A stretch of DNA of 64,000 nt, taken from Spirometra erinaceieuropaei (lineage: Eukaryota > Platyhelminthes > Cestoda > Diphyllobothriidea > Diphyllobothriidae). Positions 56,401 to 64,000 of this stretch are shown here, piece by piece. Position 1 is the stretch's first letter. Each line of letters starts with the position of its first letter. The stretch covers positions 111,960 to 175,959 of the forward strand of contig CACRXP010000870.1 of the NCBI GenBank assembly GCA_902702965.1. The letters are read 5' to 3'. A program made the position numbers and the translations under genes. The notes under the pieces were generated by a model, which searched no databases, had not been told where the DNA came from, and saw nothing but the letters and a program-made list of their open reading frames with translations.

Positions 56401-59400
56401 TGTCGTTTACTCCAAATATACTGACTGACTGAATTAAGACAGACAGCCTCCCGCCCTCGTCCGTGATATGTATTCAACACTTTTTACCTGATGCAGTGAA
56501 AGTGGTTGTTATCGGCTGTTGTTTTTTTTCCCCGGCTTGCCAGACTCGAAATCCTCCGCGCAGTTACTGGGCACATTTGCTCTCCAGCTTCTCGATCGTT
56601 TTCAGGAGTCCTTGGGCACGGGACGCCGCCACAGCATGGCGATTGCATCCGATGACCTCTTTCTTTCGAGCCTCCTCTGCCTCCTCAGACTGCCCCTGAG
56701 CCTTTTCAGCCAAGCTGCTCTTATCCTCGAGGCCCCCTTACCTGCCGCGGACCTCAACCTTCCCGCCTATCGAAAATTAGCTCAGAAACTGGCCACTCCT
56801 GTTGGCGCAGCCGTGCAGTTGGCAGTCTTGACTGAACACTGCGCCGATCTCTCCCTCGTCGCGGTGGAGGCCGTGGAGGGCTGGTTGGGTGGTGCGTTAT
56901 TTACTGAAGGCAACATTGTCCGACCGTAGAAGACAGAAAGAATAACTCTCTGTCTGCTTTTCAGATGCTTTTTATTTTTCGCCACTCTCACAGCCGGCTT
57001 GCGTGTTCCTGCCGTTCACGAGTTGTTCAGATTCATCGCGTGGTTTAACGTTGGAATTGTTTTTTCTGAGAGTAAAAATCTGACCCGCTAGGTGACGTGA
57101 CTACTGTTGGGATAGCCGAGGTCAGTACAGGGCGCATAGGAGAAGAGAAAAAGAGAAAACGAGGCTTACATCGAGCACGCCGTCATCAGGGCAAATCAAT
57201 AAATTCCTCAGCACACTTGATTTCATGCAGATGCGCTGAGACTCGGGACATAGAGGGTGCCTAGTTGACGGGATAAAGCGGTCGCTCTCCGGATTGAGAG
57301 TCAGACTGCAATGGTTCCTCCCCAATGTGGCCTTTAAGGTATTCCCACCAGTGTGAGGTCCAAGTCGCCCCATGCGGAAGCCCGGTACATGCTGCCGGAA
57401 CCAGGCGTGCGTGTTTGACACGTGAGGACGGGCTGTTTTGGTCTTATCATCCATTGCCCGCCTTGATACTGTCTTACCGCAAAAGCAAGGTGAGTAAGGG
57501 AGGAGAGTGTGTATGGGAGACGCTGCGAAAGTCGGTCTCAATGCTATTCACGCGCAAATCACTGGTACGGCGCGCACAGCGCGGAGCTAGTGGTGAAAAT
57601 AGTCCATTGCGACGGTATAATTGTTCACCGCGACAAAGACAGTCAGTCACTCTTGATTTTGGCTTCTTTCACACCCTGATTTGAATAAGGATGTTTGGCC
57701 TCCTCGTAAGATCTTGGATGACTTGTACAGGTGCGGGACACATTACAGAAGGAACGCAAGGCAGGCCAGGCAGAATATCAGCGAGGTGGCATCACGTAGT
57801 AGACATATTAGGAGAGAATGTAGGTTGCCGGCATAGGCCTGTGTTACTTTTGTAATCTTAATTACTTTCCAATTAATACAACCTGACCATTGAAATACAC
57901 CATTAGAATCATGATCACATTGATCCATATGCTTACAGTAGTCCTGTTGCCAACTTGTCTGGCACACAGCCAAACACCCATTTACGCTTTGATGTCGCCA
58001 TTTTGCCATACTAAATCTTAATTTGACATATTTAGTAGATGTACTGTAGGTTGGAATCAGCCTTTCTACTTTCATCCTCCTACGGTGTTATTTTTTGAAA
58101 ACACCAACGCATGAGCATGGTAACGCAGTCTGTTTTTGGTTTACTTACGAATTAGTAAACGACGTAAATAAACTCAGGCGTCTTTTTTCCGGATTTCGTG
58201 ACTTCAACCTGACGAATCGTCAGATTTGGTGCTTACCGCTTAACCCTACCCAGATGCGGATTCGTCAATGGCCTGAAGGTTAGTCGATTTCATCACTGAA
58301 GAGACTACACCATTTTCGCTTGTCTATGATTGTTCTACTAAAGGAAACGCCTCTTCCCGACTTTGGGGGACTGAGAAGTGGGTACCACATTCTGGCTGCA
58401 AAACGGTAGCCACTTTCTATATTCTATTCAGCAGCCATAACTTCGTGCTAATACTTTTTGTATGGGAAGCTCACGGGTGACCTGTGAGAATGCAGTGTAT
58501 TGTATTACCTAACAAAAACACAAACTTCCATACTGGCCTGACCCGGTACGACACGACCGGCAGACCGTCGAAAGCGACGACATCCAGCGTGTGCCCCACA
58601 GAGTTGACCCAGCAGCGGTGACTTGCGCTGGAATTAGTAGACAGTGAGGCAGGCTTGCGCCGCATCCATCACACTCTCCTTTCACTCACTCACTCACTAG
58701 AATTCAATGGAAAGACAGTATCAAGACGACCGCAGTGGGTACAGACGTTGTAGCAGACGGAGGTTAACAACCCGTTCAAGCGTGCCGCATACGACCTCCT
58801 TCCCACTAGGCTTTTACAAGGGGGACTCAGGCCTCTGATCATAATCGCATAATTACCAGCTTTTCTCAGACAACAAATATACCGGTCTTTGAGTAGAAGA
58901 TTTGAAGAAGGTGTAGTGTCCTACAAAAGGTATACAACAAAGGATTTTTTATGCATGCTTTCTATGAAATTTTTGGGTTTAAAAGACATAGAAAGTTAAT
59001 GGGAAAGGCACACTATTTGAGCGGAAATTTTGGTGAGTGTGATCTTTACAGATGGCCGGAAGGACACGCTTTCGAATTCTGACATACTCGCATGACTGAG
59101 ACATCGTAACATTACTCTACATGATAATCAATTTTGTAACCGCAGGTAGGTCATCGAGGAAGGATAGTTTGCTTAGCTATACTATCTGTACTATGCAAAA
59201 CTGGCTACTATATTCGTTTTAGTAGGAGCTTAATTTGTTTTCCACACCATGGCTACAGGAATCTACATGACACACTGATATATCCTTATCCTTTATAATG
59301 AGGGTCATATATCAGAATTCAAGTTACGGTTTTATTAAATACGTCATTTATCAGAACTGCGTTCCAACGAGTATACAGTCTATGTTAACCAACATTTTCT

Positions 59401-60379
59401 GTCTCTAAACGTATTTTATTGCCTTGTTGACTGATTCTAGTAAATATATCGATCTAGGTCTACCGGCCGACAAGGAAGTCTACAGGCTGCTATATCATCA
59501 TCTCGTACCCCAGCTCCTCCTCCTTCTCCAGTCCGCTTCGACTGCTCAAATTCCTCGAACGCAAGGGTTGACACATGCAAACCGGGCAGAGTTTGGGGCC
59601 GCAAAGCTGCTGCAAACCGCCCGATCTGGCGCGCGTCTACGGCCGAAAGCTGCTCTTCAGAGAGCCATTCGAACTATCGGACGCCTTCGCCTTGTTGCGC
59701 ATTCATCTGCTGATGGCCAGAAGATGCCCATACAAAAGGCACAAGCGCGTCTCCTGCAGCTCATTGGTAGGACGATAGCGTCGTTTCGCGCGCTGGTAGG
59801 TTTCCCCCATCTCGTCGTAGCAGAGCTCATTATTTTACAGTTGTGAAACCTACAGTTCGATGAAATCTCTTTTGATAATTTCATTATTTTTATCAGCACT
59901 GGTGCGCGATTTACGCACGGCTTCTAGCTCCTCGCTCGCACGCGGCGATGACCATCTGCACTCCAGGATGGCAGCGATGACCTATGCGCAACATGAATTT
60001 TAGTGCTAGGAGCGCTCACCGATCGTTCATACCGAACTCACTCGTTCCGTTGTGCCTTACGGGCTCTCTCTCTCTCGAGCCCAACCAGCAGCCGCACGGC
60101 GGCGCATGATATAGGAAAAATGGCATTACTGACAGAGAAAAGGGAGACTGGTAAAGAATGGCCATTTCTGACTTATTGGCCGTCATCAGCCAGTCATATC
60201 CCAGCCCGAAGTGTGGAACACCCGAGGCTCGAACTTGCGACCTGTTGGTTATAAGTCAACGCCTTTAACCACTGGGCCACGAGCCCGTTGCCTTGTCGGT
60301 TTTCGATCGGGAATATACAGTGTTAGGGGACGCTCACCGATCGTTCTTACGGAACACACTCGTTCCGTTGTGCCTTATG

Positions 60380-60429
<50 letters not shown>

Positions 60430-62426
60430 AGCCCAACCAGCAGGCGCACAGCGGCAAGTCTCTCTTGTCTTTGTCGGTAATGCCATTTTGCCCATATCAT
60501 GCGCCGCTGTGCGGCTGCTGGTCGGGCTCGAGAGAGAACCTGTAAGACACAACGGAACGAGTGAGTTCCGTATGAACGATCGGTGAGCGCCCCCTACCAA
60601 TGAATTTTAGTTCAGAAGACTTGCGCGCAGTCGACTGTACTCTCTCTCGTTTTTCAGTTCACGGGCCAGACGATAGAAGAAGTACTTGGACATAATGACT
60701 GACCTATAAGAGGACCGCCTTCTGCCCTGACCACGGCTAGTTCTACTTCGAACCAGGCTTTGTCTAGAAATTCATTGGTTACCGAGACCTGCCGGTTACT
60801 CTTATTTGGTTTTGTCGAACAGTCGGGGCGATAGCTTCAACGTAGCCCCTGAACTCAGCGGAGTCACAAATTACCGCCGGGCGAGTGCCGAATGGGGTTA
60901 GGGTGGAGTGACTTTGCCTATCAGTCGACCAGCTTGACAACCTCTCCCTGGGCGTTCTATCCTGTGCATACTGTGTGTGTAGGATACTAAACCTTAAAGT
61001 AGTTACCAATCGTTCACTTTTTGGTTAGTCTTTTACCTTGCAAGCTGCACTTCAACAGTGGCACCCTTCGTATAGCTGCCCTACCCTTCTGGTCGCAATC
61101 TTTTCTGATAGAATTGACTAACAACCACCTCTTTATTAGTGCATACGTAATTACTACTTATTGCAATTCGGTAGGCTTAGTTAACTAGGCTCACTCTTGT
61201 TTCGGTTTTGTCCCGTAAGAACGCTTACTGGCTTGCATTTCACCTACAAGTATCTTCTGTCCTGTATGCGGTTAATACAACTGGCCTTTTGCCGACTGTT
61301 GATATCATTCCCCTTCCTGTGTACCGCCCACATTAAACTTCGGTCGCACGAACGTCTTTACGGATTGATGTGCAATGGCCAGACGGTTTTGAGTCGGCGC
61401 GCATTCTGACATTCTACGCTTGAACTGTTCTTATTCTTTATCTATAATCATACCGGTTACTTTAGCTCTTGACGTGAGATAACGAACCAATTTTGGGTCA
61501 GCTAGATTTCAACCCAATTACCACCATCCACCGTTCTGAGTGGTGTTCGTATTGACCTATGATCGCACTAGTGGCTTTTGTCAGCAGAGTTCGTATAACT
61601 TATAATTATTTCAATGACTTGACGGCCTGTTAAGTCTCTTCCTAGACGGCAAACGGCTACATGGCTTTTGCAAATGTGTGAACTTCTGCAGTCGATTATC
61701 GTGGGAAATGAACCAATTGCTTGAACCTCCTTTGGTGTGCAACCGTGGAAATGATACACTTCGTATGCTAAGGACAACTTCTTTCATCGCTGTTGGTTAA
61801 ATCAAGTTTTAAGCTCTCATAGGATTTGCGTTACCGACTACCGTTGTTTTATCTCTCACCTTAATAACCCCTATTTCTAACCTAGCATTACGGCTGGTGT
61901 GAGCGGAGCCTTCGATAGGGGACCGGTAATAAATCAGTCTGACCAATCGTTTTTGCTCATAAACCGGAATCTCACTGCTAACCTTCTTTCTATCCAGGTG
62001 CCACTGCACAAACCCGACAGGCAGCTAGCGGGACCTCAACCATTGCATGCTCTCAGTACATCGGATCTGTTTCAACGCCACTTTTCAATATGCCTTCCCT
62101 TCCCGGACCTGCGACCCCAACTGCGTCTAGGAGACGCACAGCTCCTCTCTCGATGCTTCTTCCTTCTCTTCTGGCGACCATGTAACAGTCTGCACTGCCA
62201 ATCAGATGACAGAGGTGCCGTCAGTCGACAGGCGCGCGTTTCCGCAGCCGAATTCCTGCACGAGTTCATCGTCCTTGGCGTGACCAATAGGGTGAACACA
62301 CGAGCGGACTCACAGCTGTCCAGCCCTCTACTCGTTGCCGGTGCAATTGATGGCGCAAATGATAGTCTGTGTTTCTGGAGCCTCATGTTCCATTCGACCT
62401 TCGTTCTTGCCGTGGACACTGATCCC
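40392..62426 (+). CDS. PRKDC: DNA-PKcs (DNA-dependent protein kinase catalytic subunit) homologue, N-terminal 17 exons, 3'-incomplete
   Basis: DNA-PKcs is the giant nuclear PI3K-like kinase that binds Ku-capped DNA ends and drives non-homologous end joining. Seventeen exons were joined by eye: 40392-40509, 40546-40619, 40655-40682, 40716-40747, 40786-40860, 40894-40990, 41022-41134, 41165-41413, 41474-41866, 42108-42570, 43779-44032, 47212-47438, 50294-50377, 51530-51612, 56544-56895, 59441-59795, 61998-62426. Phases agree at all 16 junctions, giving 3426 nt (1142 codons) without a stop. The order of similarity to recalled vertebrate DNA-PKcs is collinear over its first about 1000 residues, all in the N-terminal HEAT-repeat arm. 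The kinase, FAT and FATC regions lie beyond the window. Identity is low, so another HEAT-rich PIKK is the main alternative. The ATG at 40392 is the first in frame. Confidence 0.72.
41474..42570 (+). CDS. PRKDC: PRKDC exons 9 and 10
   Basis: Exon 9 (41474-41866) starts SCVSRLRNLALHNNAYLAAS, like the vertebrate [20 protein letters not shown], and has GLFA near its end. Exon 10 (42108-42570) contains STEALSIFDQILSKVELIFS, TRLAHLLPDLIITVANLVPE and FEAYPSCTISLAQKLGCAIF, which align with the [20 protein letters not shown] and FPQYSPKMQLVCCRAI region of DNA-PKcs. The 241 nt intron 9 holds nothing recognisable. The exon 9 donor (GTAAAA) is chosen by phase, and an earlier donor is possible. Confidence 0.72.
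42571..43778. other. PRKDC intron 10
   Basis: Contains an open plus-strand frame of 191 codons (42756-43331) with no motif or splice support, judged chance. No repeat recognised. Confidence 0.55.
43779..44032 (+). CDS. PRKDC: PRKDC exon 11
   Basis: Bounded by CATTGCAG and AAG|GTTCGT. It encodes VYHCILRTCSHSSLDVSAIE, an acidic Asp/Glu/Ser-rich stretch and SFRDYVPLWIMLLGVSSEL. The last part matches the TYKDYVDLFRHLLSSDQMM region of DNA-PKcs, one of the clearest anchors for the assignment. Confidence 0.75.
44033..45245. other. PRKDC intron 11, left part
   Basis: No gene recognised. GC-richer sequence from about 44560 may be part of old repeats. Confidence 0.4.
45246..45525 (-). mobile_element. 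PLE GIY-YIG relic in PRKDC intron 11
   Basis: The minus strand carries CNYVGGTGRRLKTRMREDV near 45505-45450, the YIG-TGR-L-TR-RE signature of PLE endonucleases. After loss of frame comes DRSVNRHIDLPPSDLVLRTL (45355-45295), which matches NSVNRFIDLAPAYRALRSHL of PLE-3. The middle of the domain is lost. Confidence 0.6.
45840..46540 (-). repeat. Repeat family R copies, minus strand
   Basis: The minus strand contains GTGACCGTCCCC, GACGGTCGAGCTGACACAT and CGTGTGTGTGGCACGCG, and from 46410 leftward ACTGACCGGCTCGGAGAGC and CGCATGTCCCCCACTATAAA. These blocks recur at 53530-54040 and 55640-55770. No coding role is supported. Confidence 0.55.
46740..47020. repeat. Degenerate TTAGGG-like tract in PRKDC intron 11
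   Basis: Variants of TTAGGG and TTACGG (GGTTAGGATTAGG, GGGTTACGGTTAGGG, AGGTTAGGATTAGGG) run for about 280 bp, like the tract at 18230-18680. Confidence 0.65.
47212..47438 (+). CDS. PRKDC: PRKDC exon 12
   Basis: Acceptor TTCACATAG, donor GA|GTATGT. It encodes LLPSVLRILSKLDLSYEVGR and NPQDLLIFSNLVAFLE. Vertebrate DNA-PKcs has [20 protein letters not shown] and KDFSAFINLVEFCREIL at this point. The match, including KLDL and NLV-F, is one of the strongest in the gene. Confidence 0.75.
47860..48340 (+). repeat. Repeat family R copies in PRKDC intron 12
   Basis: Contains CCGGGTCCAGGTGGGGGAGG, GGTAGATGCTGCGCAAACC, an inverted CACGGTGACTTGCACGTGA block and ACACAAGTCACCATGCCTGC. At least two copies in opposite orientation seem fused here. 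Confidence 0.6.
48650..48870 (-). mobile_element. Possible LINE scrap (endonuclease-RT linker)
   Basis: A minus-strand frame has DLIETTSRNKNPMKFWQYRF and VIREVFNQSCQ, similar in style to the KNPKKFW ... AFNQFF linker between endonuclease and RT in Jockey/CR1 elements. It is too short for certainty. Confidence 0.3.
49523..49941 (-). CDS. Small two-helix, mitochondrial-type protein, antisense in PRKDC intron 12, frameshifted
   Basis: Upstream frame (49941-49744): an Arg-rich start, MFRTLTARRRRVRLAEIRSA, then VARGLSPREGALAVKTYAEH, ending at AEHKKII. Downstream frame (open from about 49790 to the stop at 49523) reads NNLGVKPLGHRAIVVSGAVV, then FRDWLMTPRQSETYVAFNLV and FFGIAFKTFTSFA. The two overlap at a run of seven A residues (plus T run 49752-49758), so one indel would join them into about 130 aa with two membrane helices. 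I infer an organellar leader plus small membrane protein but do not recognise the family. No intron is visible, so a retrocopy is possible. Confidence 0.4.
50294..50377 (+). CDS. PRKDC: PRKDC exon 13
   Basis: Acceptor CCTCCCTAG, strong donor AAAG|GTAAGA. In phase with exon 12 it reads HILPLCPPQYFRHQIGAFLQ then SCVELAQ, lining up with [20 protein letters not shown] and YELILQST of vertebrate DNA-PKcs in both length and position. Confidence 0.7.
50500..50950 (-). repeat. tRNA-derived SINE copies in PRKDC intron 13
   Basis: The minus strand shows the tRNA-like head (box A at about 50780-50755, GGTCGCGAGTTCGAGCC as box B at about 50733-50717) and the CACAACGGAACGAG block. A second partial copy starts near 50820. 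It is the same family as the tandem array at 9241-9956. Confidence 0.75.
51530..51612 (+). CDS. PRKDC: PRKDC exon 14
   Basis: Acceptor ATTCGCAG, donor GCAG|GTTCAT. In phase it reads HSHLIAPAQFCPTDLFQLCL then SHGVSNA. Similarity to the vertebrate protein is weak here. The call rests on phase agreement with exons 13 and 15 and on the expected residue count, so it is the least certain exon. Confidence 0.5.
51613..53530. other. PRKDC intron 14, left part
   Basis: No gene recognised. Contains the 104 bp tandem duplication listed separately. Confidence 0.4.
52931..53138. repeat. 104 bp tandem duplication
   Basis: CAACTATTAGCTTGTCG starts at 52931 and 53035. The block continues with TATTTCCAGCAAGGGAACTA and CTCCGTGTATCAGCG in both copies, with a few substitutions and one short internal difference. 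Confidence 0.75.
53530..54050 (+). repeat. Repeat family R copy in PRKDC intron 14
   Basis: Shows ACTGACCGGCTCGGATACG, GCATATTCCTCACTACAG, CACTGGACCCAGGTGGAATG, GGTAGATGCCGCGCAAAAAC and TCACGCGCAAGTCACCGTGT in order. It is the longest copy and suggests a unit of at least 450 bp. Confidence 0.6.
54051..55640. other. PRKDC intron 14, middle
   Basis: No gene or recognisable element. Several disconnected protein-like scraps occur around 54550-54850 but without motifs. Confidence 0.4.
55640..55754 (+). repeat. Repeat family R fragment
   Basis: CGCATCAGACAAATGACTGGC and GCGCATATTCCTCACTG-type blocks match 53530-53620. It runs straight into a LINE C-terminal scrap. Confidence 0.5.
55755..56165 (+). 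mobile_element. LINE RT C-terminal fragment
   Basis: EQRLTPLNLYPLHCRQDRHD, LIVTFQLLRGL and, after a frame change, FFSQRVICQWNALPEDFVNS then VLNRQLD are the C-terminal signature of CR1/Jockey-type ORF2 proteins (compare FSFSQRVVRPWNSLPSD of LINE 4). Its own family is not otherwise present. Confidence 0.65.
56544..56895 (+). CDS. PRKDC: PRKDC exon 15
   Basis: Acceptor GCTTGCCAG, donor GTGC|GTTATT chosen by phase. It reads AQLLGTFALQLLDRFQESLG, DDLFLSSLLCLLRLPLSLFS, DLNLPAYRKLAQKLATPVGA and ADLSLVAVEAVEGWLGG, collinear with vertebrate [40 protein letters not shown] and VGLNALEEWSIYIDRH. Confidence 0.72.
56896..57320. other. PRKDC intron 15, left part
   Basis: Nothing recognised. Confidence 0.4.
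57320..57600 (+). repeat. Repeat family R copy in PRKDC intron 15
   Basis: Contains GACGCTGCGAAAGTCGG and TATTCACGCGCAAATCACTGG in the expected order, preceded by a GAGAGTCAGACTGCAATGG block shared with about 53762. Confidence 0.5.
57601..59440. other. PRKDC intron 15, right part
   Basis: Apart from a minus-strand family R scrap near 58540-58720 (GTCGTCGCTTTCGACGG and CCAGCGCAAGTCACCGC on the minus strand), I see no feature. Confidence 0.4.
59441..59795 (+). CDS. PRKDC: PRKDC exon 16
   Basis: Acceptor TGATTCTAG, donor CTG|GTAGGT. It reads KYIDLGLPADKEVYRLLYHH, LVPQLLLLLQS and KAQARLLQLIGRTIASFRAL, matching YYKDILPCLDGYLKTS and [20 protein letters not shown] of DNA-PKcs. The middle, rich in Ala/Arg, is less conserved. 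Confidence 0.7.
60005..60600. repeat. Composite of SINE copies in opposite orientation with a CT microsatellite
   Basis: The tRNA-like head is on the minus strand (about 60300-60215). The CGGAACGAGT block occurs on both strands (60035-60060, 60350-60375 and 60555-60575). A pure CT run of about 40 bp sits at 60382-60422. At least two minus and one partial plus copy of the 9241-9956 SINE are joined. Confidence 0.75.
60601..61900. other. PRKDC intron 16, right part
   Basis: No recognised gene or repeat, except a 35 bp motif (61911-61945) that recurs at the window end. Confidence 0.4.
61911..61945. repeat. 35 bp motif shared with 63961-63995
   Basis: TTCGATAGGGGACCGGTAAT and on matches TTTGATAGGGGGTCGGTAAT at the window end; both continue with AAATCAGTC(T/C)GACCAAT. 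In the right copy GGTCGG (63971-63976) and CCGACC (63989-63994) can form a 6 bp hairpin. Confidence 0.6.
61998..62426 (+). CDS. PRKDC: PRKDC exon 17
   Basis: Acceptor TCTATCCAG, strong donor CCC|GTAAGT. It reads HFSICLPFPDLRPQLRLGDA, RQARVSAAEFLHEFIVLGVT and FWSLMFHSTFVLAVDTDP. Vertebrate DNA-PKcs has [40 protein letters not shown] and LYKRTFPVLLRLACDVDQ in the same order. This is the most persuasive single exon. The gene continues past the window. Confidence 0.78.
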
Positions 62427-62649
62427 GTAAGTTGCTCCCAACACTGCTGTTTACTTGTCCAGATGGTTTCATCCCCACGCCACTGGTCTCCACCATTACC
62501 CACCTGATAACGCGGAGCTCATCTCCCCAGTCGTCCAGAAGACCAGTTAGGTCGTTCTTCGACAGCAGCTGCTTCTGTTGCGTGGCTTCGTGTTTGAAGT
62601 TGGTTCCCCGCTGTCAGGATCGAACAACTCCGTATAGCACTCTGACACA

Positions 62650-63150
62650 CTAGGTTGAGTTCCTAGAGTCAGCCCTCGGCGCTTTGAACCATCAGCTGGA
62701 TCAAGTATGGGCCACCAAGCTACTTTTGAAAGGTCTTCGCCGCGTGCGGATCCTCCAACTCATCAAGTTCTGTCTAGAGACGTACTTCACATTCGACGGA
62801 GCAATCTACGTGCCAGTCTTAGGCACGCCAGTGGGTTCGCTGCTTTCGAAACTCATAGCAGCGACTGCAGTCGTTGGTTTTCAAACACTACAGACTGAAA
62901 ATTTTGGCTTATTATGTCGATGTTACCTTCTCGGCTTTCCAAAGCCGTCGGGTGTTGACAACGAAGGGGCATCTCAACATCTTTTTGGATGTATAATTCG
63001 CGATTGGGGAGGAAGAAAACAACCAGCTGGTCTTTCTTGATGTCCTCATCTGCTGAAAAAATTTCGGTGACTTAGAAATCAAAGTGTTCAGAAAGGGGAA
63101 AAGGGAGACACGAGCACTGCGCTTCAACTCCCACAGTTCAATCAACTACA
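62650..63150 (+). mobile_element. PLE-3, RT part (plus orientation)
   Basis: ETYFTFDGAIYVPVLGTPVG is the FDG--Y-Q--GTPMG block of PLE RTs. After frame changes come VFLDVLIC near 63035 and KVFRKGKRETRALRFNSHSS, INYKQ near 63140. The YVDD motif region is degraded (LLCRCY). It ends where the inverted half begins. Confidence 0.65.
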
Positions 63151-63164
63151 AACAGAGTTGAAAA

Positions 63165-63955
63165 AGAAGAGTCGAGCACCGGAACGCTTTGTTTATTGTC
63201 CTGAGCTTTCAGACTCGTACAGGAGTCCATGGTCAGAGGTAGTAGCAGCAGCAGAACCAGCGGCAGTTATAAGGCATGCAGGCCAATCGTCGACCGACGG
63301 CGCACGACTGGAGGTGACTACGCAGGGCTCTGTACGCCGGCGCCAGATCGATAAATCGATTGACCGAGTTCTCATCGGAGGCCCAGGCTTCAATCATTTC
63401 TCGGCCTGTTTTGTTTCCGGCGTGGGCGACTATTTTGGTGGCTGCGAAGCTATTTTCATGGCCCATTTCGTAGGCTTGGGCGGCCACTTGTGATAATGCG
63501 TCGCCTCGTCACACAGCCAGCTTATGTTCGCGTATGCGCGATTCGAGCATGCGTCCAGTCTGCCCTGTGTAGTTACAAGGACAGTTTTGACAGGGCATGC
63601 GACACACCACTCCAGATTGCTCTTCAGGCTTTAACCAGTCGTTCATTTTCATGACCCTGTTGCGCATGGTAGCTTTTGGGCGTGTGCAATTCCAACACCT
63701 AGCTCCGCAGCAATGCGCTCGCTCGCTTCTGAAACGCCCTTTTTGTATGGCAGAGAATGCCATATCGTCGGTGGTGTTGATGTTCGACTCCTCTTGTGGC
63801 GACCGCGTAGACAGCGACCTATGAATGCCCTTGGATAGCCATTTTACACAAACTGGTCCCGGAGACAACGGGCCTCACGTGCTTTGTCCTCCGGTTTGCT
63901 GCAATGGGTTTGGATCCGTTTGAAGAGCGTTTACACACAGCCTCGTTTGTGGGCT
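63165..63955 (-). mobile_element. PLE-3, 3' half inverted, with GIY-YIG domain
   Basis: On the minus strand from 63955: SAHKRGCV, RNRVMKMNDWLKPEEQ, GVVCRMPCQNCPCNYTGQTG, RMLESRIREHKLAV and, after a frameshift, AAQAYEMGHENSFAATKIVA then EMIEAWASDENSVNRFIDLA. The order matches PLE-2, including the 3' end with the GGACTC/GAGTCT hairpin and GAAA at 63228-63207. YIG is YTG here. The sequence starts at the point where the plus-strand RT part stops (HPISHKR region), so the 3' half has been inverted in place. Confidence 0.75.
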
Positions 63956-64000
63956 GAGATTTTGATAGGGGGTCGGTAATAAATCAGTCCGACCAATTTT

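Noticed and set aside
60334..60600. Overlapping ORFs with long Ser-Leu or Arg-Glu runs
   Set aside because: They are translations of the CT microsatellite within SINE sequence.
1..64000. CRISPR arrays, bacterial operons, phage or plasmid features
   Set aside because: The window is eukaryotic: spliced genes and non-LTR/PLE retroelements throughout. No array of regular spacers was seen.

Overview
The window reads as nuclear DNA from a repeat-rich animal, most likely a parasitic flatworm, with a tapeworm of the diphyllobothriid kind my preferred guess. Three things suggest this. Spliced genes have 30-60 nt introns at their 5' end and kilobase introns further on. Penelope-like elements (PLE) with GIY-YIG endonucleases sit beside RTE and CR1/Jockey-type LINEs. 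Degenerate TTAGGG-like tracts are present. No search was run, so the species is inference. All exon junctions were called by eye from reading frame, splice dinucleotides and phase.

Left third (1-20100): mostly decayed retroelements. PLE-1 (about 462-2330) is split by an RTE-like LINE fragment. A second PLE RT relic lies at 4480-5060. A 5'-truncated RTE copy on the minus strand (7990-8604) is bracketed by a 55 bp direct repeat. A tandem tRNA-derived SINE (9241-9956) abuts two 346 bp monomers (9958-10650). These monomers lead into an RTE-like EN/RT element, which is itself split by a nearly full-length PLE (PLE-2, about 12661-15125). Two host genes follow: an unrecognised multi-exon fragment (15794-16490, +) and a complete-looking two-exon cytochrome b561 domain protein (17068-17947, -).

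Middle (20100-40320): an almost solid stack of LINEs. A Jockey/CR1-type element (20150-23860) has a second copy at 35490-37830 containing an assembly gap. A CR1 element with two overlapping ORFs (25780-30652) sits inside ORF1 of another CR1 element (25478-39520). That outer element is split again in its RT domain by minus-strand CR1 copies, one of which keeps a 626-codon open RT frame.

Right part (40392 to beyond 62426, +): the N-terminal portion of a DNA-PKcs (PRKDC) homologue in 17 phase-consistent exons, 3426 coding bases in total. The first eight exons fit in 1.0 kb and the rest spread over 21 kb. Its introns carry SINEs, a PLE relic, an unclassified 200-400 bp repeat family, LINE scraps, a telomere-like tract and a small antisense mitochondrial-type ORF. 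In the last intron lies a PLE whose 3' half is inverted. The gene continues past the window edge.
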